The notes under the pieces: model-generated
Told to the model about the DNA's origin: nothing
What the model saw: the letters and a program-made list of their open reading frames with translations, nothing else
Database searches by the model: none
Position numbers and translations under genes: made by a program
Source of the DNA: Alphaproteobacteria bacterium
GTDB taxonomy: Bacteria; Myxococcota_A; UBA796; CAJQPC01
Length of the DNA: 64,000 bases
Direction: 5' to 3'
Assembly (NCBI GenBank): GCA_020632795.1
Contig: JACKEV010000010.1
Location: 496,001 to 560,000, forward strand
Shown: positions 25,654 through 34,075 of the stretch, one piece after another
Numbering within the stretch: position 1 is the first letter of the stretch
Layout of the letters: every line of letters begins with the position of its first letter

Positions 25654-27786
25654 ATGACTCCCCCCTCCCCGGCCCCCTGGTGGCGCTCCCGCAGCTTCAA
25701 CCGCCGGGTGCTCGCCGCGCTGCTGGTCACCTCGGTGCTGCCGATGCTGCTGGCGGTGGGGGTGCTCCACAACCGGGGTCGCCAGCTCGTGGAGGAGCTG
25801 CTCGGCGAGAACGTCCGCAAGACCGCGCGCGCCCACGCCGTGGACCTCGACGCCTTCCTGGACCACACCCGGGACGACCTGCGCGGGGTGGACCTCACCG
25901 ACCCGGCGGCCCTGACCGCGGCGGTGGACGCCGACCCCAGCCTGATCGCCCTGATGCAGCTCGACGGCCAGGGGGCGGTGCGGGCGGCCAGCCAACGCCC
26001 CGATACCCTGGCCCCCTGGGCGGTGGGGTCCTGCCAGGCCCTGCTCGGCCGCCCCATGCAGCCGATGACCCACGCGGGAGAGGGCCACGCCCACGAGGTC
26101 GTGGTCGCGGTGGGCGCGCCCGCGGCCGACGGCGTCACCTGCGCCCAGGTCTCCTTCACCCTGCACCAGGACCTGCTCAGCGAGCGCACCCGCAGCCTGG
26201 TCGGGGGCACCGCCTACATCGTCGACCGCGACGGCCGGGTGGTCTGCCACGCCTTCGAGGAGGACGAGCCCCACGTCGACCGGGGGGCGCTGCTGCACGA
26301 GGCCGCCCGCGCGGTCGCCGCCGAGGGGGCCCCCTGGACCGGCGTGGTGGAGGGGGCGCAGGGCCGCGCCTTCGCCGCCTTCGCGCCCGCCCGCACCCTG
26401 CCCTGGGGCGTGTGGGTGGAGGTCCCCGCGTCCCGGGCCGCCGAGCCCCTGAGCGCCTGGCTGCGGCAGGTCCTGGCCCTCGCCGGCCTGCTGCTGGTGG
26501 GCGCGGGGGGCCTGGCGGTGGTGCTGGTGCGCCGGCTGGTCGCCCCGCTGGGGGAGATCGCCGCCGCCGCCCGCCACATCGCCCAGGGCCGCTACGGGGA
26601 GACCCTGCCGGTCAGCGGCGACGACGAGGTGGCCGACCTCGCCCGCGAGTTCAACCACATGAGCGAGGCCCTGGCCGAGTCCTACGCCCGCCTGGACGAG
26701 CGGGTCGCCGCCCGCACCCGGGCCCTGCAGGCCGCCCGCGAGTTCTCCGACCTGCTCCTGGACACCATGCAGGAGCGCATCCTGGTCATCGACGCGGACC
26801 AGCGGGTGGTCCGGGCCAACCGCGCCGCCCTGGAGACCTACGGCCCGGACATCGTCGGCTGCGGCTGCACCGAGGTCCACGGCGACCACAGCGGGGCCCC
26901 CTGCCTGACCCGCCGCGTGCTGACCACCGGGACCCCCCAGCGCGCCGAGCGGGTGTTCGACGACCCCGACGGCCCCCGCATCCACGAGGTCGAGAGCTAC
27001 CCGATCCGCGGCGAGGCGGGCCGGATCGACGGCGTGGTCGAGCTGGCCCGGGACGTCACCGACCTCAAGGCCGTGCAGGCCCGGCTCCTGCACCAGGAGA
27101 AGATGGCTGCCCTGGGCACCCTGGCCGCCGGGCTGGCCCACGAGATCGGCAACCCCCTGGCCAGCCTGTCCAGCGAGCTGGAGATGCTGGAGCACGACCC
27201 CGACCCCGCCGAGCTGCAGGCGTCCCTGCCGGTGCTGCGGGACCAGATCCGGCGCATGTCCGGGCTCTTGCGGGAGCTGGTGGAGCTGGGCCGCCCCTCC
27301 ACCGACGAGCTGCGGGAGCACGACCCCGTCGAGCTGCTCCACGATGCCGCCCGGCTGCTGCGCCATGACCCCCGGGCGCGGGGCGTCACCGTGGAGGTGA
27401 CGGTCGACCCGGGCCTCACCCGGCTGTGCACCTCCCGGGACCGGCTGCTGCAGGTGCTGCTCAACCTGGGCCTGAACGCCCTCGACGCCCTGGGCGGCCA
27501 GGGGCGGCTGCGCTTCTCGGCCACCCCGGAGGGCGCGGGCGCGCGCCTGCGGGTCGAGGACGACGGTCCCGGCGTGCCCCCCGAGCAGGCCGGGCGCGTC
27601 TTCGAGCCCTTCTTCACCACCAAGCCCCCCGGCCAGGGCACCGGTCTGGGCCTGTTCGTCAGCGAGCGCATCGTCACCACGCTGGGCGGCCGGATCGAGC
27701 TGCGCGACGGCGAGGGCGGCGGGGCCCGCTTCGACGTGGTCCTGCCCCGCTGCGGCTGCCCCCCCACGGAGATCGCCGATGCCTGA
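25654..27786 (+). CDS. Metal-responsive NtrB/ZraS-type sensor histidine kinase
   Basis: 710 aa from ATG 25654; the upstream TTG at 25636 falls inside the -12 element and is rejected. Membrane helices at about 18-38 and 270-295 enclose a periplasmic sensor domain of about 230 residues (Cache-like size) that contains a His-rich HAGEGHAHE motif suitable for metal binding. Then come HAMP (LVAPLGEIAAAARHIAQG), a PAS-like domain with GCGCTEVHGDHSGAPC, a HisKA dimerisation box (AAGLAHEIGNPLAS, phospho-His in HE) and HATPase (NLGLNALDAL, DDGPGVPPE, GTGLGLFV). It overlaps the regulator gene by 8 nt. From context it senses periplasmic copper or a related metal; the ligand is inferred. Confidence 0.92.
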   Translation: MTPPSPAPWWRSRSFNRRVLAALLVTSVLPMLLAVGVLHNRGRQLVEELLGENVRKTARAHAVDLDAFLDHTRDDLRGVDLTDPAALTAAVDADPSLIALMQLDGQGAVRAASQRPDTLAPWAVGSCQALLGRPMQPMTHAGEGHAHEVVVAVGAPAADGVTCAQVSFTLHQDLLSERTRSLVGGTAYIVDRDGRVVCHAFEEDEPHVDRGALLHEAARAVAAEGAPWTGVVEGAQGRAFAAFAPARTLPWGVWVEVPASRAAEPLSAWLRQVLALAGLLLVGAGGLAVVLVRRLVAPLGEIAAAARHIAQGRYGETLPVSGDDEVADLAREFNHMSEALAESYARLDERVAARTRALQAAREFSDLLLDTMQERILVIDADQRVVRANRAALETYGPDIVGCGCTEVHGDHSGAPCLTRRVLTTGTPQRAERVFDDPDGPRIHEVESYPIRGEAGRIDGVVELARDVTDLKAVQARLLHQEKMAALGTLAAGLAHEIGNPLASLSSELEMLEHDPDPAELQASLPVLRDQIRRMSGLLRELVELGRPSTDELREHDPVELLHDAARLLRHDPRARGVTVEVTVDPGLTRLCTSRDRLLQVLLNLGLNALDALGGQGRLRFSATPEGAGARLRVEDDGPGVPPEQAGRVFEPFFTTKPPGQGTGLGLFVSERIVTTLGGRIELRDGEGGGARFDVVLPRCGCPPTEIADA

Positions 27787-29116
27787 GCGCATCCTGGTGG
27801 TGGACGACGAGGTCGTCCTCCGCAACAACGTCCGCCGCTTCCTGTGCAAGGCCGGGCACACCGTCGAGGTGGCCGGCAGCGCCGAGGAGGCGCTGGAGAA
27901 GCTCGCGGCGCAGGACGCGGCGCTGGTCATCACCGACCTGCGCATGCCGGGGCTGGGGGGCCTGGGGCTGCTGCGCCGTCTGGCGGCCTCCCACCCCGAG
28001 ACCCTCACCCTGGTCATCACCGCGTACGCCTCGCTGGACTCGGCGATCGAGGCGCTGCGGCTGGGGGCCCAGGACTACCTGCTCAAGCCGCTGTCCCTGG
28101 AGGAGCTGGGCCGCAAGGTGTCGCGCCTGCTGGAGCACCGCGCCCTGGCCCAGCGGGTGCGGCGGCTGCGCCAGGAGCTGCACCAGCGCTTCGACACCGG
28201 GGGCATGATCGCGGGCGCCCCCGCGATGCGCGCGGTCATGGGCCTCATCGGCAAGGCCGCCGGCTCCCGCAGCACGGTGCTGATCGAGGGCGAGAGCGGC
28301 ACGGGCAAGGAGCTGGTCGCCCGCGCCCTGCACGACAGCGCCCCGTGGGCCGACCGGGACTTCATCGCCGTCAACCTGGCCGCCCAGCCCGCCGACCTGG
28401 TCGACGCCACCCTGTTCGGCCACCGCCGCGGGGCCTTCACCGGCGCCCAGGAGGCCCGAGAGGGGGTGTTCCGGGCCGCGCGGGGCGGCACGGTGTTCCT
28501 GGACGAGGTCGCCGAGCTGCCCGCGGCGGTGCAGGTCAAGCTGCTGCGGGTCCTGGAGAGCCGCGAGGTGCTGCCCCTGGGCAGCGACCGGCCCGAGCCG
28601 GTGGACTTCCGGCTGGTGGCCGCCACCAACCGCCCCCTCCAGCCCCTGGTCGAGCAGGGGCGCTTCCGCCAGGACCTCTACTTCCGGCTCAACGTGGTGC
28701 GCCTCCAGCTCCCCCCCTTGCGGGAGCGGATCGAGGACATCCCCGCGCTGGCCGACGCCTTCCTGGCCCGGCACGCCCGCGTCACGGGGGTGCCCGCGCC
28801 CCGGCTGACCAACGCCGCGCTGCGCGCCCTGGAGGCCCACCCCTGGCCGGGCAACGTGCGCGAGCTGTCGAACGTGATGGAGCGGGCCGTGCTGCTGTCC
28901 GAGGGCGGCTGGGTGCAGGTGGACGACCTGCCCGCCGAGCTGGCGGCGGGCGCCTCGGAGGCCCTGGACCTCAAGGAGGCGGTGGCCGCGTTCGAGCGCC
29001 GGCACATCCAGCGGGTCCTGCGCCTGTGCGAGGGCGACAAGCCCGCCGCCGCCGAGCGCCTGGGCGTCCACCTCGCCACCCTCTACCGGCACATCGAGCG
29101 GCTGGGCCTGGACTGA
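27779..29116 (+). CDS. NtrC-family sigma-54-dependent response regulator of the copper island
   Basis: 445 aa. REC domain at residues 1-120 (VVDDE, phospho-acceptor in ITDLRMPG, KPLSLEE), AAA+ activator domain at about 140-375 with Walker A GESGTGKE, the sigma-54-contacting GAFTGA loop, Walker B GGTVFLDEV and the arginine-finger region FRQDLYFRL, then a Fis-type HTH at about 400-445 (AAAERLGVHLATLYRHIERL). Length is standard. Together with the kinase it forms an HydG/ZraR-like two-component system. The paired palindromes at 23606, 25549 and 29123, each next to a sigma-54 element, are its likely targets. Confidence 0.95.
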   Translation: MPERILVVDDEVVLRNNVRRFLCKAGHTVEVAGSAEEALEKLAAQDAALVITDLRMPGLGGLGLLRRLAASHPETLTLVITAYASLDSAIEALRLGAQDYLLKPLSLEELGRKVSRLLEHRALAQRVRRLRQELHQRFDTGGMIAGAPAMRAVMGLIGKAAGSRSTVLIEGESGTGKELVARALHDSAPWADRDFIAVNLAAQPADLVDATLFGHRRGAFTGAQEAREGVFRAARGGTVFLDEVAELPAAVQVKLLRVLESREVLPLGSDRPEPVDFRLVAATNRPLQPLVEQGRFRQDLYFRLNVVRLQLPPLRERIEDIPALADAFLARHARVTGVPAPRLTNAALRALEAHPWPGNVRELSNVMERAVLLSEGGWVQVDDLPAELAAGASEALDLKEAVAAFERRHIQRVLRLCEGDKPAAAERLGVHLATLYRHIERLGLD

Positions 29117-29122
29117 CCGGCT

Positions 29123-29159
29123 TTCGCGGTCCCGCGAGCGGCTTTCGCAGCTCTGCGAA
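29123..29159. promoter_or_regulatory. Paired UAS palindromes upstream of copA
   Basis: TTCGCGGTCCCGCGAG (29123-29138) and TTCGCAGCTCTGCGAA (29144-29159) again start 21 bp apart. The second is identical to the site at 25549. They begin just after the regulator stop codon and end about 40 bp before the sigma-54 element at 29199. Confidence 0.85.
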
Positions 29160-29198
29160 ACGCGCCCCCGCGACGCCAGCATCCAGCGCGCCTGCGCC

Positions 29199-29216
29199 CT
29201 GGCACGGCTCGTGCTT
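29199..29216 (+). promoter_or_regulatory. sigma-54 promoter of copA
   Basis: CTGGCACGGCTCGTGCTT: GG at 29201-29202, 10 nt, GC at 29213-29214. Predicted start near 29226, giving a 17-nt leader with GGAG before ATG 29243. Confidence 0.82.
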
Positions 29217-29242
29217 CTCTCCAGCTCCGACCTGGAGACTCC

Positions 29243-31417
29243 ATGGACCACGGGCACCATCACCACCACCACGCGCACGCCCCCTCGGAGCCCCCGCCGC
29301 CGCCCGAGGAGGTGGACCACTGGACCTGCCCCATGCACCCGGAGGTCATCCAGGACGGCCCGGGGAGCTGCCCCAAGTGCGGCATGGCGCTGGAGCCGGT
29401 CCGGGCCACGGCGGGCGACACCGAGAACCCCGAGCTGCGGGACATGACCCGCCGGCTGGTGTTCGCGGCGGTGTTCACCGTGCCCCTGCTGGTCGTGTCC
29501 ATGGGCGACATGCTGCCGGGGCAGCCCCTCTCCAGCCTGCTCTCCCCTCGGGGGCGGGTGTTCGCGGAGCTGGCCCTGGCCACGCCGGTGTGCCTGTGGG
29601 CGGCCTGGCCGTTCTACGAGCGGGCGGTGGCGTCCCTCAAGCACCGCAGCCTCAACATGTTCACCCTCATCGGCCTGGGGGTGAGCGTCGCGTATGTCTA
29701 CAGCCTGGGGGCCGCGCTGGCCCCGGGGCTGTTCCCCCCGTCGTTCCGCGAGCACGGCGAGGTCGCGGTGTACTTCGAGGCCTCCGGGGTCATCGTCACC
29801 CTGATCCTGCTGGGGCAGGTGCTGGAGCTGCGGGCCCGGAGCCGGACCAGCCAGGCCATCCGCGCCCTGCTCGACATGCAGGCCACCACCGCCCGACGGG
29901 TCGACGACGACGGCGAGGAGCGCGACGTGCCCCTGGAGGAGGTCCGGGTCGGTGACCGGCTGCGGGTGCGCCCCGGCGAGAAGATCCCCGTCGACGGCGT
30001 GGTCCTGGAGGGCGCCAGCGCGGTGGACGAGTCCATGGTCACCGGCGAGCCCATCCCGGCGGCGAAGGGCGAAGGCGACGCGGTCATCGGCTCCACCCTC
30101 AACGGCTCGGGCGGGCTCCTGATGCGGGCAGAGCGGGTCGGCGCGGACACCCTGCTGTCCCGCATCGTGGACATGGTCTCCCAGGCCCAGCGCAGCCGCG
30201 CCCCCATCCAGCGCCTCGCGGACGTGGTGTCCGGCTACTTCGTGCCCACCGTCATCGGCGTGGCCCTGCTCACCTTCGCGCTGTGGGCCGCCTTCGGGCC
30301 CGAGCCGCGCATGGCCCACGCCCTCATCAACGCGGTGGCGGTGCTCATCATCGCCTGCCCCTGCGCCCTGGGGCTGGCCACGCCCATCTCCATCATGGTG
30401 GCCACCGGCAAGGGAGCCTCCCTCGGGGTGCTGTTCAAGGACGCCGAGGCCATCGAGGTCATGCGCCAGGTGGACACCCTGGTGGTCGACAAGACCGGCA
30501 CCCTGACCGAGGGCCGCCCCAAGCTGATGTCCGTGGAGGCCGAGGACGAGGCCGGGCTGCTGCGCCTCGCGGCCAGCCTGGAGCGGGGCAGCGAGCACCC
30601 CCTGGCTGAGGCCATCGTGGCGGGCGCCCGGGACCGCGGGGTGGCGCCGGCCGAGGTCTCCGGCTTCGAATCGGTCACCGGCAAGGGCGTTCGCGGTGCG
30701 GTGGACGGCCGCGCGGTGGCGCTGGGCAACGCCGCGATGATGGCGGCCGAGGGCGTGGACGTCGGCCCCCTGGCCCAGCGGGCCGAGGCCCTGCGCGCGG
30801 AGGGGCAGACCGTGATGTTCGTGGCGGTGGACGGCGCGGCCGCCGGGCTCGTGGGCGTCGCCGACCCCATCAAGGAGAGCACCCCCGAGGCCATCCGCGC
30901 GCTGCACGAGGAGGGGCTGCGGGTGGTGATGCTCACCGGCGACAGCGAGACCACCGCCCGCGCGGTGGCCCGCGCCCTGGACATCGACGAGGTCATCGCC
31001 GGGGTGCTGCCCGACCAGAAGGCCGACGTCGTCGGGCGCCTCCAGGAGGGCGGCGCGATCGTGGCGATGGCCGGCGACGGGGTCAACGACGCGCCGGCCC
31101 TGGCCCGCGCCCAGGTGGGCATCGCCATGGGCACCGGCACCGACGTGGCGATGGAGAGCGCGGGCGTCACCCTGGTCCAGGGGGACCTGCGGGCCATCGT
31201 GCGGGCGCGGCGCTTGAGCCGGGCGACCCTGGCCAACATCAAGCAGAACCTCTTCTTCGCCTTCGCCTACAACGCCGCCGGGGTGCCGGTGGCGGCCGGC
31301 GCGCTCTACCCCTTCTTCGGCCTGCTGCTGAGCCCCATGTTCGCCGCGGCGGCCATGAGCTTCAGCTCGGTGTCGGTCATCACCAACGCCCTGTGGCTGC
31401 GCCGGGTGGAGGTGTGA
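29243..31417 (+). CDS. copA: Copper-exporting P1B-type ATPase with His-rich/HMBD N-terminus
   Basis: 724 aa. The N-terminus is His-rich (DHGHHHHHHAHA) followed by one heavy-metal-binding module (WTCPMHPEV...CPKCGMALE) instead of the usual ferredoxin-like HMA domain. The core has the TGEP actuator loop (SMVTGEPIP), the transmembrane CPC motif (IIACPCALGLATP) typical of Cu(I) pumps, DKTGTLTEG with the phosphorylated Asp, SEHPLAEAI, and GDGVNDAPAL. About eight membrane helices. It exports cytoplasmic Cu(I) to the periplasm, where CusCBA and the oxidase act. The CPC motif favours CopA over CopB (CPH) despite the CopB-like His tract. Confidence 0.95.
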   Translation: MDHGHHHHHHAHAPSEPPPPPEEVDHWTCPMHPEVIQDGPGSCPKCGMALEPVRATAGDTENPELRDMTRRLVFAAVFTVPLLVVSMGDMLPGQPLSSLLSPRGRVFAELALATPVCLWAAWPFYERAVASLKHRSLNMFTLIGLGVSVAYVYSLGAALAPGLFPPSFREHGEVAVYFEASGVIVTLILLGQVLELRARSRTSQAIRALLDMQATTARRVDDDGEERDVPLEEVRVGDRLRVRPGEKIPVDGVVLEGASAVDESMVTGEPIPAAKGEGDAVIGSTLNGSGGLLMRAERVGADTLLSRIVDMVSQAQRSRAPIQRLADVVSGYFVPTVIGVALLTFALWAAFGPEPRMAHALINAVAVLIIACPCALGLATPISIMVATGKGASLGVLFKDAEAIEVMRQVDTLVVDKTGTLTEGRPKLMSVEAEDEAGLLRLAASLERGSEHPLAEAIVAGARDRGVAPAEVSGFESVTGKGVRGAVDGRAVALGNAAMMAAEGVDVGPLAQRAEALRAEGQTVMFVAVDGAAAGLVGVADPIKESTPEAIRALHEEGLRVVMLTGDSETTARAVARALDIDEVIAGVLPDQKADVVGRLQEGGAIVAMAGDGVNDAPALARAQVGIAMGTGTDVAMESAGVTLVQGDLRAIVRARRLSRATLANIKQNLFFAFAYNAAGVPVAAGALYPFFGLLLSPMFAAAAMSFSSVSVITNALWLRRVEV

Positions 31418-31523
31418 GCGAGACATGGCCCAGGTCATGTCCGCCCGCTTGCCACCCCGCGCTTCGCCGGGCACCCTGTAACTCCCCTGCTTTTTCCATC
31501 CCCTACGTCCGAGGAGGCCCTTG

Positions 31524-32636
31524 ATGTCCTGTCGACCCGTCGCGCTGCTCGCCCCGATGCTCCTGCTCGCCTGCGCCGGCAAGGGCGACGACACGAACGT
31601 CGACGACCCGACGCCCCCCGGCGTCGCGGTGCTGGGCGGCTACACCCACACCCTGGACGGGGTGGTGGTCGAGACGCTGCTCGCCGCGGATGACCGGCTG
31701 GGCATCCCCTCGGATCTGGCCGTCAACCCCCGCACCCCCGACCAGCTCTGGGTCCTGAACTACGACGCCAACGCCGTGGTGCTGGCCACGGGGCTGGAGG
31801 GCGGCGCCATCGACAGCACCTTCTACCGGTCCTTCGGCAGCGACCACTTCCTGGCGAACCCCATGGGCATCGCGTTCTCCGACCAGGGCGAGTTCGCCAC
31901 CGTCCAGGACACCGACGAGCTGACCCAGGGCGCCAGCGGCACCCCCCGCGACTTCATGGGCCCGACCCTGTGGGATGACAACCTCGACCGCTTCGACGCC
32001 GGGCACGGCAGCCACCTGGACATGCTGCACAACAGCCCCCTGGCCGGCGGCGTGGCCTGGGAGGCGGACCGCATCTTCTGGGTGTTCGACGGCTACCACG
32101 AGGCCATCTCCCGCTACAACTTCAACACCGACCACGGCTACGGCGGCGCGGACCACAGCGACGGCGAGGTCGCCCGCTACGTCCAGGGACAGGTCGCCCG
32201 CTACGAGGGCACCCCCTCCGGCCTGGAGATGGACCGCGCCACCGGGCTGCTCTACATCGCGGACTCGGCCAACAGCCGCGTGATGGCCCTGGACACCGCC
32301 TCGGGCGAGCGCGCGGGGGCGATCGGCCCCAACTATGACGGCGGCCAGCAGTACCGCGTCGCCGACGCCGAGCTGCTCGCCGTCTTCGAGGACGGCGACG
32401 GGGAGGTCGGCCTGATCACGCCGTCGGGGCTCGCCATCCACGACGAGGTGGTCTACGTGGCGGACAACGAGGCCGGGCGCATCCTCGCCCTCAGCATGGA
32501 GGGCGAGCTGCTGGACTGGCTGGACCTGGGGCGGGAGCCCGGGGCCCTGGGCGGCCTGGAGGTGGACGCCTCCGGGAACCTGCTGTTCACCGACATGGTG
32601 GCGGTCGAGGTGGTGCGGATCTCCCCGCTGCCCTGA
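31524..32636 (+). CDS. NHL-type beta-propeller lipoprotein
   Basis: 370 aa from ATG 31524 with GAGGAGG at 31511 as ribosome site. Lipobox LLLAC at about residue 16. The mature protein has NHL/SMP-30-like blades (IPSDLAVNPRTPDQLWVLN, GLEMDRATGLLYIADSANSR, SGLAIHDEVVYVADNEAGRI). The catalytic residues of a specific enzyme are not obvious. It is predicted to be outer-membrane or periplasm anchored; substrate or partner unknown. It is convergent with the di-haem peroxidase gene, with 3 bp between the stops. It could belong to the copper island or be unrelated; no sigma-54 element precedes it. Confidence 0.78.
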   Translation: MSCRPVALLAPMLLLACAGKGDDTNVDDPTPPGVAVLGGYTHTLDGVVVETLLAADDRLGIPSDLAVNPRTPDQLWVLNYDANAVVLATGLEGGAIDSTFYRSFGSDHFLANPMGIAFSDQGEFATVQDTDELTQGASGTPRDFMGPTLWDDNLDRFDAGHGSHLDMLHNSPLAGGVAWEADRIFWVFDGYHEAISRYNFNTDHGYGGADHSDGEVARYVQGQVARYEGTPSGLEMDRATGLLYIADSANSRVMALDTASGERAGAIGPNYDGGQQYRVADAELLAVFEDGDGEVGLITPSGLAIHDEVVYVADNEAGRILALSMEGELLDWLDLGREPGALGGLEVDASGNLLFTDMVAVEVVRISPLP

Positions 32637-32639
32637 GGT

Positions 32640-34049
32640 TCAACGAGCCTGCCCCGGGACCGGCAGGCCGCTGGGCACCGCCTCCGGGACCTGGTCCGCC
32701 AGCCGGGCGGCGCTGGGATCGGTCAGCGCCTCCAGGAACGCCCGGACGTTGGAGAGCCCGATGGTGCCGCTGCCGTCCTCGTGCAGGGGCAGGTCCTCGG
32801 CGAGGGTGGCGTGCAGCGCGGCGATGTCCTGCTCGGACTGGCGGACGGTGGCCTGGAGGTCCTCGGGCAGGGCCGCCGGGTCGTAGGACGCGGCGGTCGC
32901 CAGGGGCGTGGCGTAGTGGACGACCACCCGCTCCAGGTCCTCGAACGCGCCGTTGTGCATGTAGGGCGCGGTCAGCGCGACGTTCCGCAGCGGGGCGGTG
33001 CGGAAGGCGAAGCGCTGGGAGGGGTCTTCCGTGACCTCCTGCCGACCGGCGTCGTAGGGGGCCGAGGTCGCGGTGCCGGGGCCGAGCTGGGGCACGCCCA
33101 CGTTGTGGTAGGCGCCGTCACTGAGCAGCGCCCCGTGGTGGCAGACGCCGCAGCCGGCGGCGCCGAAGAAGAGCTGCGCCCCCAGGCGTTCGGCGTCGGT
33201 GAGCGCCTCGGTCTCGCCGCGGAGCCAGCGGTCCCAGGGCGTGTCCGTGGACGCGAAGCGCTCGGTCTGGAACGCCGCCAGCGCGTTGGCGAGCTGCGCG
33301 ATGTCGACCTGCTGCGCGGGGTAGGCGGCCTCCAGCAGCGGCCCGTAGCCCGGGGTCTCGCGCACCCGGGCGGCGATGCCCGCCCAGACCGCCTCGGGGT
33401 CGGCGGCGAGGGCCAGCGCGTTGGGCTCCCCCAGGACGTCGGTGTCTCCGGGCTGGCCCCGCATCTCGCGGGGATCGGCCAGGGGGTGCAGCGCCTGGGC
33501 GGCCAGGGGGCCCGAGAGCCCCTCGGGCAAGGTCTCGACGAGCGTGGACGACAGCCCCCCGTCCACCGCGCGGACCCGCCCATCCCAGAACAGCTCGGTC
33601 AGGCGGGGGTCACCCACGTTGAACAGCGACGGGCTGTTGCGGGGCAGCCAGTCGGGCCGCGCCCCCTCCGCGCGCTCCGGGCCGACCCCCGAGGCGCCGG
33701 TGCCCAGCGCGAGGGGCAGCCCGTCCCCCAGCGCCCAGGCCGGGTGATGGCAGGAGGCGCAGGCGATGTCCTTGTTGCCCGACAGCAGCGGATCGAAGAA
33801 CAGCGCCTCGCCCAGCGCCACCAGCGCGGGGTCCTGGGCCGGGGGGGCGTCGAGGGGCAGCGGGGGCCGCTCCAGGGAGGCGATCAGCTCCCGGAGCGGC
33901 GCCTCCAGCGTCGAAGCGGTGTCCGCGGTGTCGACGGTATCGACAGTGTCGACGGCACCGCTGTCGTCCGCCGCGCTGTCCGGCGTCGGCGTGGGGTCAC
34001 GGCAGGCGGCCAGGAGGAGCAGGGCGCACAGGGGAAGGTCCGATCTCAT
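32640..34049 (-). CDS. Di-haem cytochrome c peroxidase/MauG-family lipoprotein
   Basis: 469 aa with a lipobox (ALLLLAAC) and an acidic Thr/Asp-rich linker (VDTVDTVDTADTAST). Two c-type haem motifs are present, CASCH in DIACASCHHPAWALGDG and CGVCH in AAGCGVCHHGALLSDG, with the family features LFFDPLLSGN, NSPSLFNVG and MHNGAFEDLERVV. It is predicted to be periplasm-facing and to reduce H2O2 or carry out MauG-type oxidation; which one cannot be told from sequence. It is divergent from the Ser/Thr kinase gene, with a 26-bp gap. Confidence 0.9.
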   Translation of the reverse strand: MRSDLPLCALLLLAACRDPTPTPDSAADDSGAVDTVDTVDTADTASTLEAPLRELIASLERPPLPLDAPPAQDPALVALGEALFFDPLLSGNKDIACASCHHPAWALGDGLPLALGTGASGVGPERAEGARPDWLPRNSPSLFNVGDPRLTELFWDGRVRAVDGGLSSTLVETLPEGLSGPLAAQALHPLADPREMRGQPGDTDVLGEPNALALAADPEAVWAGIAARVRETPGYGPLLEAAYPAQQVDIAQLANALAAFQTERFASTDTPWDRWLRGETEALTDAERLGAQLFFGAAGCGVCHHGALLSDGAYHNVGVPQLGPGTATSAPYDAGRQEVTEDPSQRFAFRTAPLRNVALTAPYMHNGAFEDLERVVVHYATPLATAASYDPAALPEDLQATVRQSEQDIAALHATLAEDLPLHEDGSGTIGLSNVRAFLEALTDPSAARLADQVPEAVPSGLPVPGQAR

Positions 34050-34075
34050 CGTGCCCCAGAGGTTACCCTCTCCCC

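Noticed and set aside
27674..31594. 1,306-codon minus-strand open frame opposite the regulator and copA
   Set aside because: Same reason: a shadow of the conserved plus-strand regulator and ATPase, with low-complexity composition and no motif.
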